NCBI GenBank assembly: GCA_964489955.1
Contig: CAZBAV010000005.1
Location: forward strand, 62,001 to 126,000
Origin: Leadbetterella sp964489955
GTDB taxonomy: Bacteria > Bacteroidota > Bacteroidia > Cytophagales > Spirosomataceae
DNA length: 64,000 nt
Direction of reading: 5' to 3'
Shown here: one piece after another, positions 34,325 to 43,867 of the stretch
Numbering within the stretch: position 1 is the first letter of the stretch
Layout: each line of letters opens with the position of its first letter
Made by a program: the position numbers and the translations under genes
Notes under the pieces: model-generated
The model's database searches: none
Told to the model about the DNA's origin: nothing
The model's input: only the letters and a program-made list of their open reading frames with translations

Positions 34325-34858
34325 TCAGTAAAAACTGAAGATTGTATTAAGATAATTGGTGGCTAAAAAACATAATCCTATGATTGTTAGGTTGATGAAG
34401 GCCCGGAAAAACCAGCCCGTGTTTGATAAATTGTAATTGGTTTGCTTAGAAATCACAACTATCACTCCCATCAATAGAAACCAAACCGAAAAGAAAAGGG
34501 AAACTTTACCTCTGAGTAAGGTGGTAACTAAATCATGGATAAAACCACAAAAAATGAACGTTAGAATTAAGGAAACACCATCAGTGAGTTTCTTTTTTAA
34601 AGGCCGGAATATCTTAATGCCCAAATAATACCCAAAAATAGGGTTCCAATACATCCAAAAAGCAGGGAAATTTTTTGCTCCAAGTGATCTTTCTAAATTA
34701 TTCCGAAGTGAATTGGGATGTCCAAAGGGAACTCCGTTTCGCTTTTTTACATAGTCAGATAATGTCATTTGTCCTATTTTCGTAATTGCTCTCTTTTTTC
34801 CTGCACTAGTCATCTTTTCCGAAGGGAATGTAAGTTTTACGATTATCAATTGTTCCAC
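34325..34858 (-). CDS. MBOAT-like acyltransferase-related membrane protein
   Basis: 177 residues. N-terminal cytoplasmic segment with R-N-G-V-P-F-G-H-P-N-S-L, then F-W-x-Y-W-N-P-I-F-G-Y-Y-L-G, then three to four membrane helices; F-C-G-F-I-H-D-L in one of them resembles the catalytic His region of MBOAT acyltransferases. Much shorter than true MBOATs (about 450 aa), so it may be a single-domain relative. The start could be the Met at residue 16. Substrate unknown. Converges with the HxlR gene. Confidence 0.6.
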   Translation of the reverse strand: MEQLIIVKLTFPSEKMTSAGKKRAITKIGQMTLSDYVKKRNGVPFGHPNSLRNNLERSLGAKNFPAFWMYWNPIFGYYLGIKIFRPLKKKLTDGVSLILTFIFCGFIHDLVTTLLRGKVSLFFSVWFLLMGVIVVISKQTNYNLSNTGWFFRAFINLTIIGLCFLATNYLNTIFSFY

Positions 34859-34951
34859 TTACTTATTATACCACGAAATTCGGCCCAAAAAGGTTCTCTG
34901 TGCCTCTCTCCTGCTGTTGTCTAGGGTTTCCTTACTCCCGATATTTTACGA

Positions 34952-35602
34952 CTACTTGTTCAGTTTCCCGACCTGGATTGCAATGAATTTTGGCAAATAG
35001 TTAGGTGTGCAGTTTTTAGCTACCATTTCGTTTTTGTACAGCCCGGTTTCTTCTCCTAGATTTATGCATCGCTGCCGATACTCTTCTTGGAAAATCCCAA
35101 TCTGTGCGGCCAAAAAGTTCATAGCCCACTGGACTTCGGGAACTTCGGTTTTAATTCTCTCTTCAATTTTAGAAAGTAACTCTTCGCTATTTAATGGCGG
35201 CGTTTGTCCTGTCCAACGCAGACGAGCCTGATAGTACCAAAAAGTCCGCCTCTGTAGCCCAGATTTACTGTTTTCCCAACTTTCTATCAATGAAATAGTG
35301 TTTTTGTCTTTCATTAATTGGTTTGCCATTAACCAATCTGCTAACTGGAGTTTCTCTGCTTCCGTATGCGTCTGCATATCTTTATCTAAACTATCAATAA
35401 CACCTTCTGTAAGCATTTTCTTGTCCATGATAAGAGTGGCCAACTGCCTTGCAAAAAAAATCTCCGTTGACCAAAGTTGCATAGCTAGCTCATGGTCTTT
35501 CTTGATTTCATTTGCAATTTTTCTTATATCACCCAGTTTTACATTTTTCTTATCTAGTTGTGCCAATATGTTTTCTGCTGTAGCCGATAATTTCATAGAC
35601 AA
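34952..35602 (-). CDS. AlkD-like DNA alkylation repair protein
   Basis: 216 residues, all-helical with HEAT-like repeats: W-S-T-E-I-F-F-A-R-Q-L-A-T-L-I, L-Q-L-A-D-W-L, V-Q-W-A-M-N-F-L-A-A-Q-I-G. This matches DNA alkylation repair (AlkC/AlkD-like) proteins, which remove alkylated bases such as N3- or N7-methylpurines. Conserved catalytic residues were not assigned by eye. Single gene. Confidence 0.78.
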   Translation of the reverse strand: MSMKLSATAENILAQLDKKNVKLGDIRKIANEIKKDHELAMQLWSTEIFFARQLATLIMDKKMLTEGVIDSLDKDMQTHTEAEKLQLADWLMANQLMKDKNTISLIESWENSKSGLQRRTFWYYQARLRWTGQTPPLNSEELLSKIEERIKTEVPEVQWAMNFLAAQIGIFQEEYRQRCINLGEETGLYKNEMVAKNCTPNYLPKFIAIQVGKLNK

Positions 35603-35990
35603 AATAGATTTATGGTGTTACACATGAACAAGGTTATCTTGTAGCAATTTTCTGTTTCTTCCACGTAATCAACTAATTTTTATGCTAAAGACTATAGTTT
35701 ATTTCAGCAAGTAGAAATATTAATAGAAATTAAACTTCTAATATCAAACCACATAGATAAAATAGGTTTAGATGACATAAGGAATACAAGCATTCTTCAC
35801 ATAGCTATTGTGGTGAAAATTAATTTGTCCTCTTTTTTAGTTTTCACCTATGTGGTAAAAAACTCGTTTCAATAAACTAAAGCCTGCTAAATTAAGAAAA
35901 ATAACCAACGTATAACAGATTCAACTTGAAAAATATACACCAAAAGTGTCTTCAAAACAAAGAAATATTACTGTTTTGGACGTACTCTGA
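35603..35990. other. 388-nt intergenic region, no supported gene
   Basis: AT-rich gap upstream of the AlkD-like gene and downstream of the DUF1648 gene. It has an imperfect inverted repeat GGTGAAAA...TTTTCACC around 35812-35848 and short repeated CACATAG/CTATGTGG elements, too weak to name. No gene seen. Confidence 0.45.
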
Positions 35991-36491
35991 CTACTTTTTT
36001 AAAGTAAATAATTTCACCCCAAAATATGTTGTAGCTATAAAAACCAAGCCTATGGCGATGGGTAAAAACCAGGCTCCAATTCCATCCGTTTCGCCATTTG
36101 CATTTCTGATTATTTGCCAAACAATTATACCAAAAATGATCACAATACTGAGTTTCGCATATCTGATTAGTCTAGTGGCAATTGTGTACTGGCTTAATGC
36201 ATTATCTGCGGTTATTTTGGTTGGATAATTAAATACATGTGGAAACTTATTAAGGATGGTTAGCCCACCAAAAAGTGCTGTCGAAATTATTGGCATACCC
36301 CAAATATTTCCTTTTCCGCCAAAAGCGTCTGCTTCTCTAGCGGCATTGAAATGTACTGGAATCTGGTCGGGTAAACTTGCGTAATTCGTAATTACTAAAA
36401 CCCACATACCAAGAAGTGCAAGCCAGCTAAGAATTTCAAATGTCTTGTCTGTAGTAGTTAGTTCTGGTTTTATTCTGGGTTTCTCGTTCAT
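35991..36491 (-). CDS. DUF1648 membrane protein
   Basis: About 166 residues from the ATG at 36491 (M-N-E-K-P-R-I-K-P); the longer frame upstream adds a non-homologous segment. After a soluble start there is a membrane helix, then the DUF1648 signature L-P-D-Q-I-P-V-H-F-N-A, where His and Asn are typical, followed by three more helices. DUF1648 domains occur in SdpI-like immunity proteins and in regulators of membrane proteins; role here unknown. Likely single gene. Confidence 0.8.
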   Translation of the reverse strand: MNEKPRIKPELTTTDKTFEILSWLALLGMWVLVITNYASLPDQIPVHFNAAREADAFGGKGNIWGMPIISTALFGGLTILNKFPHVFNYPTKITADNALSQYTIATRLIRYAKLSIVIIFGIIVWQIIRNANGETDGIGAWFLPIAIGLVFIATTYFGVKLFTLKK

Positions 36492-36583
36492 ATTCACAAT
36501 TAAGAAGACTGTTTTTTTTGGAGCGAAAAGCACCAGACGAGTAACTAAACACTTGCTCATAGCTTTTGTAAAATGCTCCTATT

Positions 36584-37627
36584 CTAACGGATGTTACTAT
36601 TATTTTCTTCGCTAGCAATTAGTTTGATAAGGGTTTCTTTACTTGGTAGAACTGTTAGATATTTACTTGCAAAAATCTGAGTATTATTCTCTGGAAGTGT
36701 AAACTCAACAACAGCTTCGCTTTTGTTTTGACAAAGAATTATCCCGATAGTTTTGTTCTCATCGTCAAGTTTCATTCTTCGATCATAGTAATTTACATAC
36801 ATCTGCATTTGTCCGATATCTTGGTGTTTTAGTTCCCCAACTTTTAGGTCAACAAGGACGAAGCATCTCAATATTCTATTGTAAAAGACTAAATCAATTC
36901 TAAAATGTTTATCATCAAAACTTATTCTGTTTTGTCTTGATACAAATGTAAAACCCGTGCCAAGTTCCAATAAAAAATGTTCAAGTTTATCAATCAACTT
37001 TTGCTCTAACTCATTTTCTGAATATATGTTTTGTTCCGGAAGTCCGAGAAATTCCAAAACATATGGATCTTTGATTGCGTCTTGTGGTTTTTCAATCATT
37101 TGACCTTTTTCAGCAAGTCTTAGTATTTCATTTTTGTCTTTACTTAATGCAAGTCTTGCGAATAATGCAGAGTTATATTGTCTGTCAAATTCTCTTAAAC
37201 TCCAATTGCCTTTCAAAATTTCGATTTCATAAAACTTTCGCTCCAACTCATCATCAATTCGCATAAGTTTTATATAGTGGGACCAGCTTAATTTGAATTC
37301 GTCAGACAGTGTCTGACCTTTTTCTGATTTGGCAGACAATATCTGTTGCTTTGAATAGACAATGTAAAATTGCCTCATTTGTTTCAAGTTTGTAACCGAA
37401 AATCCTTTTCCAAAATCATTGGTGAGATTTAATGACAAATCAGCCAATAATTGACTTCCATAATCAGCTCTTTCTTTTCCATTTTGTTCTTCCTCAACAA
37501 TCATTCTTCCGATTTCGAAGTAAGTCAAAACCATTGTATGATTTACTCTTTGAAGAACTCGTTTACGAGCTTCGCTAAGTAAATCCGAAATTCTTTTTGA
37601 AAGGTTGTTTGAGCTTATATCTGTCAT
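36584..37627 (-). CDS. DUF1016/YhcG-family PD-(D/E)XK nuclease domain protein
   Basis: About 347 residues from ATG 37627 (M-T-D-I-S-S-N-N-L). N-terminal helical DUF1016 domain (about 15-165: Y-F-E-I-G-R-M-I-V, Y-G-S-Q-L-L, L-K-Q-M-R-Q-F-Y), then a PDDEXK nuclease C-terminal domain (about 200-330) with R-I-D-L-V-F-Y-N-R and V-D-L-K-V-G, the D...D-x-K catalytic pattern, then G-Q-M-Q-M-Y-V-N-Y. Members are found sporadically, often with restriction systems and mobile DNA. Cargo-like single gene beside a SNF2 helicase gene. Confidence 0.93.
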   Translation of the reverse strand: MTDISSNNLSKRISDLLSEARKRVLQRVNHTMVLTYFEIGRMIVEEEQNGKERADYGSQLLADLSLNLTNDFGKGFSVTNLKQMRQFYIVYSKQQILSAKSEKGQTLSDEFKLSWSHYIKLMRIDDELERKFYEIEILKGNWSLREFDRQYNSALFARLALSKDKNEILRLAEKGQMIEKPQDAIKDPYVLEFLGLPEQNIYSENELEQKLIDKLEHFLLELGTGFTFVSRQNRISFDDKHFRIDLVFYNRILRCFVLVDLKVGELKHQDIGQMQMYVNYYDRRMKLDDENKTIGIILCQNKSEAVVEFTLPENNTQIFASKYLTVLPSKETLIKLIASEENNSNIR

Positions 37628-37878
37628 CTTAAATATTCTTTTCTTTAAAGACACGAATATACAAATTTTGGCGGTTGAACCCGAATTATGCATTTGTCTC
37701 TCTAAGTCTTCAAAGTTATATTTAGGGTGTTAGAAGTAATTGATAAAGGCGTTCCATAGATTTTGTTGCTTCCTTACAATAATCTCCATTTAAAGCCTTT
37801 TAATTTATCAAGATAAAATTCCAAATTTGACTATATATTAATCTTTTTATACACATCTTACTTTTGACATTTTAACTC

Positions 37879-40455
37879 TTATAAATCTACCTTAAAACGC
37901 ATTATTACTTCGCCGGTTTGTCGATCTATTTCTATCTTGTTGTTATCCGTACTTAGGTCTTTTCCCGTGCTCATTTTAAAAAGTCCGGCCAGGAAATCCA
38001 TGCCTTTGTTCATCACTTGTTCCAACTCTTGGAGTTTGGCTTCTTGTTCGTTTCTGCGATTCTGTTCGTCAATCTCTTCCGGTTCACTTGAATCAATTGG
38101 GGTTTTGGGCTGAACTTCTTTTGGCGTTTCATCCTTGGGTTCAATAGGAGAGGAGCTCGTAAATTCCGCCATGGATTCTTCCAGCTGTTTCAAGAACTGA
38201 GAGCGGCCCTTTTCTGAAAAATCCACTTCGTCCATGAAGTTGTCGGATTTAAGAACACTATCAAAAAGGTCTTGTTTTACTAAAAGCCCAGAAACTATCC
38301 GCATTTCAATCGAATTGCGTGTGATAAGGTTTATTACTGTCAGGCTCTTGTTTTGCTGTCCTAGGCGATCTATGCGTCCTAAACGCTGATTTTTCTTAGC
38401 GGGATTCCACGGCAATTCAAAATTTATCACCGTATCGGCCATTTGCAGGTTTAAACCAGCACCACCTGCCTCTGTAGAGAGAAAAACCCTGCAGTCCGGA
38501 TTTTCTTCAAATTCCTTAATGATATCTTTTCGGTTTTTTACAGGTACTTTTCCGGTAAGTTCTGTAAAGCCGATTCCCTTTTGTGCTAGCATTTTGCCGA
38601 TGATGGCCAACATAGTAGTCCACTCCGAAAAAATGATGATTTTACGTCTGTTATTCTGTATATCCAGCTTTTCCAACAAGATTTCTTCCAGCTCTGCTAA
38701 TTTGGGCGAATGATTGGTTTCTTTATCGACCAAGAAAGAGGAATCACACACCATACGCATACTCTGCAGATACATGGTAACCATTTGCCAGTCGTAGGAT
38801 GTTTTATACTTTTTGCCCAAAATACCCGAGATAGACTGGGCATAGGAAGCATGAAAGTCCTGCTGCACAGGATGCATCTCTACCGGTACATCAATGTGCG
38901 TAATATCGGCGAGTTGACTTAAAACGTCTTTCTTTTCTCTTCGGATTAATACCGGTCTTAGTTTTTCCTTCAGCAGCTTCAGATTATAATAACCGGTAAT
39001 TTTATTTTCACTTTGCTTATCGAAATAGCAATGCTGGTAAGAGAACTCCCAAAGCGGAGCCAATAGGGTAGGGTCAATAAAACCTACGATAGAGTAAATA
39101 TCTGCCAACTGGTTTTCTATCGGTGTGCCAGTGATAACTAAACTGTGGTTTTTTCGGATAGCTTTTATAGACGTGGCTGTGCTAGTTTCAAAGTTTTTTA
39201 TCCTTTGGGCTTCGTCTAGAATTATAAAATCAATCTTGGCCTTATTCAGAGCCGACACGTCTTTCAAGACGGTTTCGTAATTTATAACCAAAAAAAACGC
39301 ATCTGATTTTTGGTAACGCAAAGCTCTTTCTTCTGGTGAGCCCTCAATGGCTTCAGCTTTTTCTGAAGAAAACTTCTGAATTTCACGTATCCACTGGGAT
39401 TTTAGCGAAGCTGGAGCTATCACAAGCGTTTTCTTAAAACCAAAGATTTGTTTCTTAAAAACCGCCGTAGATATGGCTTGCACGGTTTTTCCCAAACCCA
39501 TTTCATCAGCTATGATTACGCCTTTGCTAAAAGTAGCAAACTCTACGCCTTCTTTTTGATAAGGATAAAGCGTGGCCTTGATAGGGGAGAAGTCTAACTT
39601 AGTAGCAACCTTTCTTTGGGCCAATATATGCTTATCAAATTCATTTTCAATCTTATACAATACTTCTGGCCTGATCAAAATCTGTTTGTATTTTTTGGCT
39701 TCTTTTACAAAACCAAAGAACGTCATAACCTTATTTGGGGCAATATGCTTCTCTTTTCCAAAATAAAGATTTAGAAGCCCCTTAATCTCAGGATTCAGTT
39801 TATCAGGATAAAACCAGGTAATAGCATACTCATTTTTAGGATCTAAGAAAACCTCCAGGAAAGGGTAGGGCTGCTTCTGTTTTTTATCTTGGTTTATATT
39901 AAAAGCGAAAATAAGATGCTTGCAAATACCTAACTTGTTGGTAGCGAAGTCTGAACAAGTACAATAACCTTGCTTTTTCTGGAAGTCTTGGAGGGTAATT
40001 CTGTACGAAGCTCCTTTATTATTAATTATTTTATGTTCTCCATGTATATTATCGGCATAAGTAAGCTGATACTCTTCTTTAGCAGCACGCTGTTCACGCT
40101 CGGCCAAAACCCTCTTTATCATGCCTTCTCGGGTGTAAGCCTTACCTTCTTCGTTTGTATGCACTTTATGCTGCTGTAGTGTCTCTTTTATCTGTAATAG
40201 ACCCGCTACACGGTGCGAACACCAATCAAACGCTTTGCAAGAGCATTCGCCACTAATTTTCTCATTTAGCTTGTAGGACACCGTAAAATCACCAAACGTG
40301 TCATCTACCTGAACTTCGAAATATTCCTTTCCCTGTGACAACACCTGTACGCCACCGACCTGATACAGCTTTTCTCCCAAAAGGAAAAAGTTGGGATTAG
40401 AGTGACTTAAAGTTTCTAAACTTTGGGTGATATCACGAAGTAGCTTCTGCTGCAC
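37879..40455 (-). CDS. SNF2/DEAD-box helicase with two SWIM zinc fingers
   Basis: 858 residues. Two SWIM domains: C71-x-C73-x5-C79-x-H81 and C165-x-C167-x10-C178-x-H180. A SNF2 ATPase follows: Walker A D-E-M-G-L-G-K-T, D-E-A-Q, and a helicase C-domain with G-G-A-G-L-N-L-Q, R-L-G-R-I-D-R-L-G-Q. The acidic/proline-rich linker near residue 770-800 precedes a short C-terminal domain. Bacterial SNF2 proteins remodel protein-DNA complexes, e.g. RNA polymerase; here the SWIM pair likely adds DNA or protein binding. Single gene with a 251-nt upstream neighbour gap to the nuclease. Confidence 0.93.
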   Translation of the reverse strand: MQQKLLRDITQSLETLSHSNPNFFLLGEKLYQVGGVQVLSQGKEYFEVQVDDTFGDFTVSYKLNEKISGECSCKAFDWCSHRVAGLLQIKETLQQHKVHTNEEGKAYTREGMIKRVLAEREQRAAKEEYQLTYADNIHGEHKIINNKGASYRITLQDFQKKQGYCTCSDFATNKLGICKHLIFAFNINQDKKQKQPYPFLEVFLDPKNEYAITWFYPDKLNPEIKGLLNLYFGKEKHIAPNKVMTFFGFVKEAKKYKQILIRPEVLYKIENEFDKHILAQRKVATKLDFSPIKATLYPYQKEGVEFATFSKGVIIADEMGLGKTVQAISTAVFKKQIFGFKKTLVIAPASLKSQWIREIQKFSSEKAEAIEGSPEERALRYQKSDAFFLVINYETVLKDVSALNKAKIDFIILDEAQRIKNFETSTATSIKAIRKNHSLVITGTPIENQLADIYSIVGFIDPTLLAPLWEFSYQHCYFDKQSENKITGYYNLKLLKEKLRPVLIRREKKDVLSQLADITHIDVPVEMHPVQQDFHASYAQSISGILGKKYKTSYDWQMVTMYLQSMRMVCDSSFLVDKETNHSPKLAELEEILLEKLDIQNNRRKIIIFSEWTTMLAIIGKMLAQKGIGFTELTGKVPVKNRKDIIKEFEENPDCRVFLSTEAGGAGLNLQMADTVINFELPWNPAKKNQRLGRIDRLGQQNKSLTVINLITRNSIEMRIVSGLLVKQDLFDSVLKSDNFMDEVDFSEKGRSQFLKQLEESMAEFTSSSPIEPKDETPKEVQPKTPIDSSEPEEIDEQNRRNEQEAKLQELEQVMNKGMDFLAGLFKMSTGKDLSTDNNKIEIDRQTGEVIMRFKVDL

Positions 40456-40712
40456 AAAACTGTTTTTGAATGCTAAAGTAGCAAAGATTCTTTTAGTATA
40501 ACACTTTTGCAGATATCAGGACTAGGCTTATTACTTTAGTTTAATTAGTACATCTCTGTTCTGGCTGAAACAAAAGCGGCATTATGTTAACTGCAAAAAA
40601 TAGAAATCTCTGTTTTTGTTTCTGTAAAAGACATAACTCCGGAAATATACCGCTTTTAAGTGCTGAATTTCAGTTTATTATACTAATTATTAAAGCTCTG
40701 ATTCAGAAGCTA

Positions 40713-41612
40713 TCAGATGAGTGCCGTATTACGGGCTAAAAAATGCTTCGCATTAAAAACGAGTATTGAAACAAATATCAAACCGTAAGCTGTTAATTGT
40801 AAGCTATTTATACCTTCTTGATAATAAAAAATAGCTAGCAAGAAATTCATTAAAGGATTGATATAAAGCAATATACCCATAGTAGAACTATTTACTCCCT
40901 GGAGAGCATAGAGGTTTAAATACAAAGGCACAATGGTAAACAATACCGCAATAACCCCAATCAAGACATAGAACATAATCTCCTGCGGCACTGGCCCACT
41001 AAATGTAGGATAAAAAGGTAAAAGGATAAGAGCCGAAAACACAATCTGTACCGTAAGTACCAAAAATTTATCTAATCCTTTGTTCTTCCTTTGGCTCACC
41101 AAATACAAGGCATACGTAGCTGCCACAATAAGGCTATAAGCTATATCCGCCAGATTATTGAATGAAAGTAAAAAACAACTAAAAACACTTATACATACTG
41201 CCAACCATTGCAGACGACTCAGATTTTCATGGAGAATAAAATAAGCAAAAACCGTGGTCATAATCGGGCAAACCAAATATGCAAAAGAGGCAGCCTTAAT
41301 ACTCACATGGTTCATAACATAAATGAAGAAAAACCAATTGGCCGTAAGGAGAATTCCACCTAGCAAGGTGAGTAAAATATACTTCCTTTTTTGAGCTGCA
41401 GTGGCACGCTTAAAAATCTTGGTTGTTGTCTTAACAACTCGTCTTCTAAAAAGTAGATTATACACCAGCATCAGTATGGCACAAAAAAATACCCGGTAAA
41501 AAAGGATATCTAATGAAGCATAATTATGAAGAGGCTTAAGAGCAAGACTAAAAAATCCCCACAGGAAAAAAGCCGATAGGGCTGCTATATAATATTTTGA
41601 AATTTTCATCAC
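40713..41612 (-). CDS. EamA-family permease, RarD-like
   Basis: 299 residues, about ten membrane helices in the duplicated EamA arrangement. The N-terminus Y-Y-I-A-A-L-S-A-F-F-L-W-G-F-F and later F-L-L-A-I-F-Y-Y-Q-E fit the RarD subgroup. It likely exports or imports a small metabolite; substrate unknown. Single gene. Confidence 0.85.
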   Translation of the reverse strand: MMKISKYYIAALSAFFLWGFFSLALKPLHNYASLDILFYRVFFCAILMLVYNLLFRRRVVKTTTKIFKRATAAQKRKYILLTLLGGILLTANWFFFIYVMNHVSIKAASFAYLVCPIMTTVFAYFILHENLSRLQWLAVCISVFSCFLLSFNNLADIAYSLIVAATYALYLVSQRKNKGLDKFLVLTVQIVFSALILLPFYPTFSGPVPQEIMFYVLIGVIAVLFTIVPLYLNLYALQGVNSSTMGILLYINPLMNFLLAIFYYQEGINSLQLTAYGLIFVSILVFNAKHFLARNTALI

Positions 41613-42027
41613 TTAACAAATCATGTGAATGGAAAAAACACCCTTTAAAATAATACGTTTCATTTGTTGATTAGAAATATCTAAGTTGCCCAAAAATTCC
41701 TTTTAAAATGCAATTGTAAAAAAGGAACTCCCAATTCTTATCATAAAGTAGTTTACCCTTAGTATACGGGGAGACGTTTAATAATAATAGAACAGCAGAA
41801 AAACAAAAAATTGAAATCTCAAATATCCAGAACTACAAATTTTGATTAAGCCACCCGATTAAGAGAACATACCAAAGTTAAAACCTAGAGAGATTAGCAT
41901 TACTACTGAAGGCCTGTCCTTAGCTCACTTCTCTTTAAATAGTCAACTTTATCAACACAGTCACAATAAAAACTAACAGGCGAATTTTATCCCAAAATAA
42001 GTTCTAATTGTATGTGTATAACTTTGT
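41613..42027. other. 415-nt intergenic region, no supported gene
   Basis: AT-rich gap upstream of the RarD gene and downstream of the ComF gene. It contains one DnaA-box-like 9-mer TTATACACA (minus strand, 42021-42013) and a weaker TTATCAACA. No gene and no strong hairpin. Confidence 0.5.
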
Positions 42028-42735
42028 TCAATAAACTACAGCTATTGTGACTATATAAAGCTCCTTTATTCCACCGTTCCACAGCATTTCTGCTGCTACC
42101 TCCACAGTTGCACCTGTGGTGAGAACATCATCTATCAAAACCACTGTGCTTCCACTTAAATCCTCATTATTAGCACCAAGAGAAAATGTTCCTAAAAGAT
42201 TTTTGTATCTGCTAGACCTTCCGCCAGTTTTGGTTTGTGTGTTAGTCTTCTTAGTTTTTATGAGCAAGTCTTCCCGTACAGGTATGTTCCAAACAGCACT
42301 TAAACCTTCAGCAAACTTAGCGGCTTGGTTATAGCCTCTATCTGCCAAACGGCTTTTGTACAAAGGGACTGGTATAAGAAAATGGGTTTTAGGGATAAAT
42401 TCCATCCCTTTTAGGTCTTGTGCGTATATTCTCCCTAAAAACTCGGCTAGTTGGGGTTTATTTTTGTACTTAAGGCTATGGAGAATATTTTGGACTATAC
42501 CTCTTTTACTGAACTTCAGAAAAGCGTAGTTTCCTGATGAGTGTATTTTACCCCAAAACTTTTCTAAAAGAAAATTGCTGGGATTAAAATGAGACTCTGT
42601 TTTAGGTAAACTCCAAAGGCACTCTATACAAATCTGGTTATCGGACTCCAGGAGCGACTTGTTACAAGCTGGACAAATTTTGGGGTAGGCGAAGTCCAGA
42701 AGTGAGCCTAATATTGTATTAATAAACTTTCCCAT
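42028..42735 (-). CDS. ComF-family phosphoribosyltransferase-like protein
   Basis: 235 residues from ATG 42735 (M-G-K-F-I-N-T-I); the longer upstream frame adds an unrelated segment. N-terminal zinc ribbon C21-x2-C24 and C36-x2-C39, then a PRTase-like domain with the PRPP loop V-V-L-I-D-D-V-L-T-T-G-A-T. Homologues take part in natural transformation (ComFC) or amidophosphoribosyl chemistry. It starts only 8 nt from the divergent neighbour start. Confidence 0.93.
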   Translation of the reverse strand: MGKFINTILGSLLDFAYPKICPACNKSLLESDNQICIECLWSLPKTESHFNPSNFLLEKFWGKIHSSGNYAFLKFSKRGIVQNILHSLKYKNKPQLAEFLGRIYAQDLKGMEFIPKTHFLIPVPLYKSRLADRGYNQAAKFAEGLSAVWNIPVREDLLIKTKKTNTQTKTGGRSSRYKNLLGTFSLGANNEDLSGSTVVLIDDVLTTGATVEVAAEMLWNGGIKELYIVTIAVVY

Positions 42736-42743
42736 AGTGTGGT

Positions 42744-43094
42744 ATGACTTTAGAGACAAAAGAAATATGGAACAATTTAGTTCGTTTTTTAGAACAAACA
42801 ACCGGTAAGAAACCAAAAGATTTAAACGGTGTTTTGTTTTTAATAGGGGTACAAGAGTTGGGTAAAGGAGGTTTAAGGTTCGATAAAGAACAAAAACAAG
42901 ATTTAATGCACATAGCCATTTGCAAGGTGCTAAGCCTGGGAGGTTTCTATGAGTTGCAGGGAATAGACGCAGAAGGCTGGCCACATTGGAAACTTATTAA
43001 AGAAATACCGCAGGTAGACATGAGTAGTCAGGAAGACCTTCTTAAACACTATGTGTTAAAATACTTTAAGGAAGAAATAGGATTACATATATGA
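42744..43094 (+). CDS. Conserved-looking hypothetical protein upstream of xth
   Basis: 116 residues, soluble, no signal peptide. Motifs include F-L-I-G-V-Q-E-L-G-K-G and K-E-Q-K-Q-D-L-M-H-I-A-I-C-K-V-L followed by G-W-P-H-W. A helix-rich small domain; family not recognised. Its stop overlaps the xth start by 4 nt, so the two are one transcription and translation unit. Its start is 8 nt from the divergent comF-like start. Confidence 0.75.
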   Translation: MTLETKEIWNNLVRFLEQTTGKKPKDLNGVLFLIGVQELGKGGLRFDKEQKQDLMHIAICKVLSLGGFYELQGIDAEGWPHWKLIKEIPQVDMSSQEDLLKHYVLKYFKEEIGLHI

Positions 43095-43855
43095 AACTCA
43101 TCACTTTCAACGTAAACGGGATAAGATCCGCTCTAAATAAAGGATTATTAGATTGGTTTAAAGAACAGGATCCAGATGTTCTATGCTTACAAGAAATTAA
43201 GCTTTCTGAGACCTGGTTAGTTGAACCCCTGTTTACAGAACTAGGATACTATTGTTACTGGTACCCAGCCCAAAAGAAAGGATACTCTGGTGTAGCAGTA
43301 ATAAGCAAAAAAGAGGCTGTTTCCGTTAATCCAGGTTTTGGAGTAGAGCAGTACGATACAGAAGGACGTACAATACTTGTAGATTATGGTACATACCAAA
43401 TATTGTGTGCATATTTTCCGTCTGGTACTACCGGTGATATTAGACAAGAGGTAAAAATGAATTTTTTGGCAGATTTCGCTACATATGCACAAAGTATAAA
43501 AACTACAGGTAAGCCTCTACTGATATGTGGAGATGTTAACATCTGCCATACCGATATTGATATCCATAACCCAAAGTCTAATGCAAAAACATCCGGATTT
43601 CTGCCGGAAGAACGTGCGTGGGTAGGGGAGTTTATCCACAAGGGTTTTGTGGATACTTTCCGTTCGATAGACAAAGAACCGCACAATTATACCTGGTGGT
43701 CATATAGGGCAGGATCCAGAGGAAAAAACCTTGGCTGGCGTATAGACTACATATTTTCTACAAACATAGACGAAGAACTAATAAACCATGTACATATCCA
43801 CAATGATGTGGTTATGTCTGACCACTGTCCTGTATCTATAAATATCACCCTTTAA
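43091..43855 (+). CDS. xth: Exodeoxyribonuclease III
   Basis: 254 residues, the usual size. EEP-fold motifs: F-N-V-N-G-I-R (6-12), L-Q-E-I-K (metal Glu), G-D-V-N-I-C-H (Asp/Asn), W-R-I-D-Y-I-F and S-D-H-C-P (catalytic Asp-His). It cuts AP sites and degrades one strand of duplex DNA in base excision repair. Contains a chance perfect 9-mer TTATCCACA (43632-43640). Confidence 0.96.
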   Translation: MKLITFNVNGIRSALNKGLLDWFKEQDPDVLCLQEIKLSETWLVEPLFTELGYYCYWYPAQKKGYSGVAVISKKEAVSVNPGFGVEQYDTEGRTILVDYGTYQILCAYFPSGTTGDIRQEVKMNFLADFATYAQSIKTTGKPLLICGDVNICHTDIDIHNPKSNAKTSGFLPEERAWVGEFIHKGFVDTFRSIDKEPHNYTWWSYRAGSRGKNLGWRIDYIFSTNIDEELINHVHIHNDVVMSDHCPVSINITL

Positions 43856-43867
43856 AAAGTAAATGAT

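Noticed and set aside
35780..35860. Inverted and repeated CACATAG/CTATGTGG elements
   Set aside because: Arms are short and imperfect; no consistent repeat unit.
41613..42027. Alternative origin site: gene orientation switches near 42.7 kb and one TTATACACA box is present
   Set aside because: Third-position C excess continues on the plus strand beyond 50 kb, and the parS pair and the perfect TTATCCACA box lie nearer to 50.6-51 kb.
42736..42984. Longer N-terminus for the ComF-like protein
   Set aside because: It would overlap the divergent gene and adds 83 residues without similarity before the zinc ribbon.
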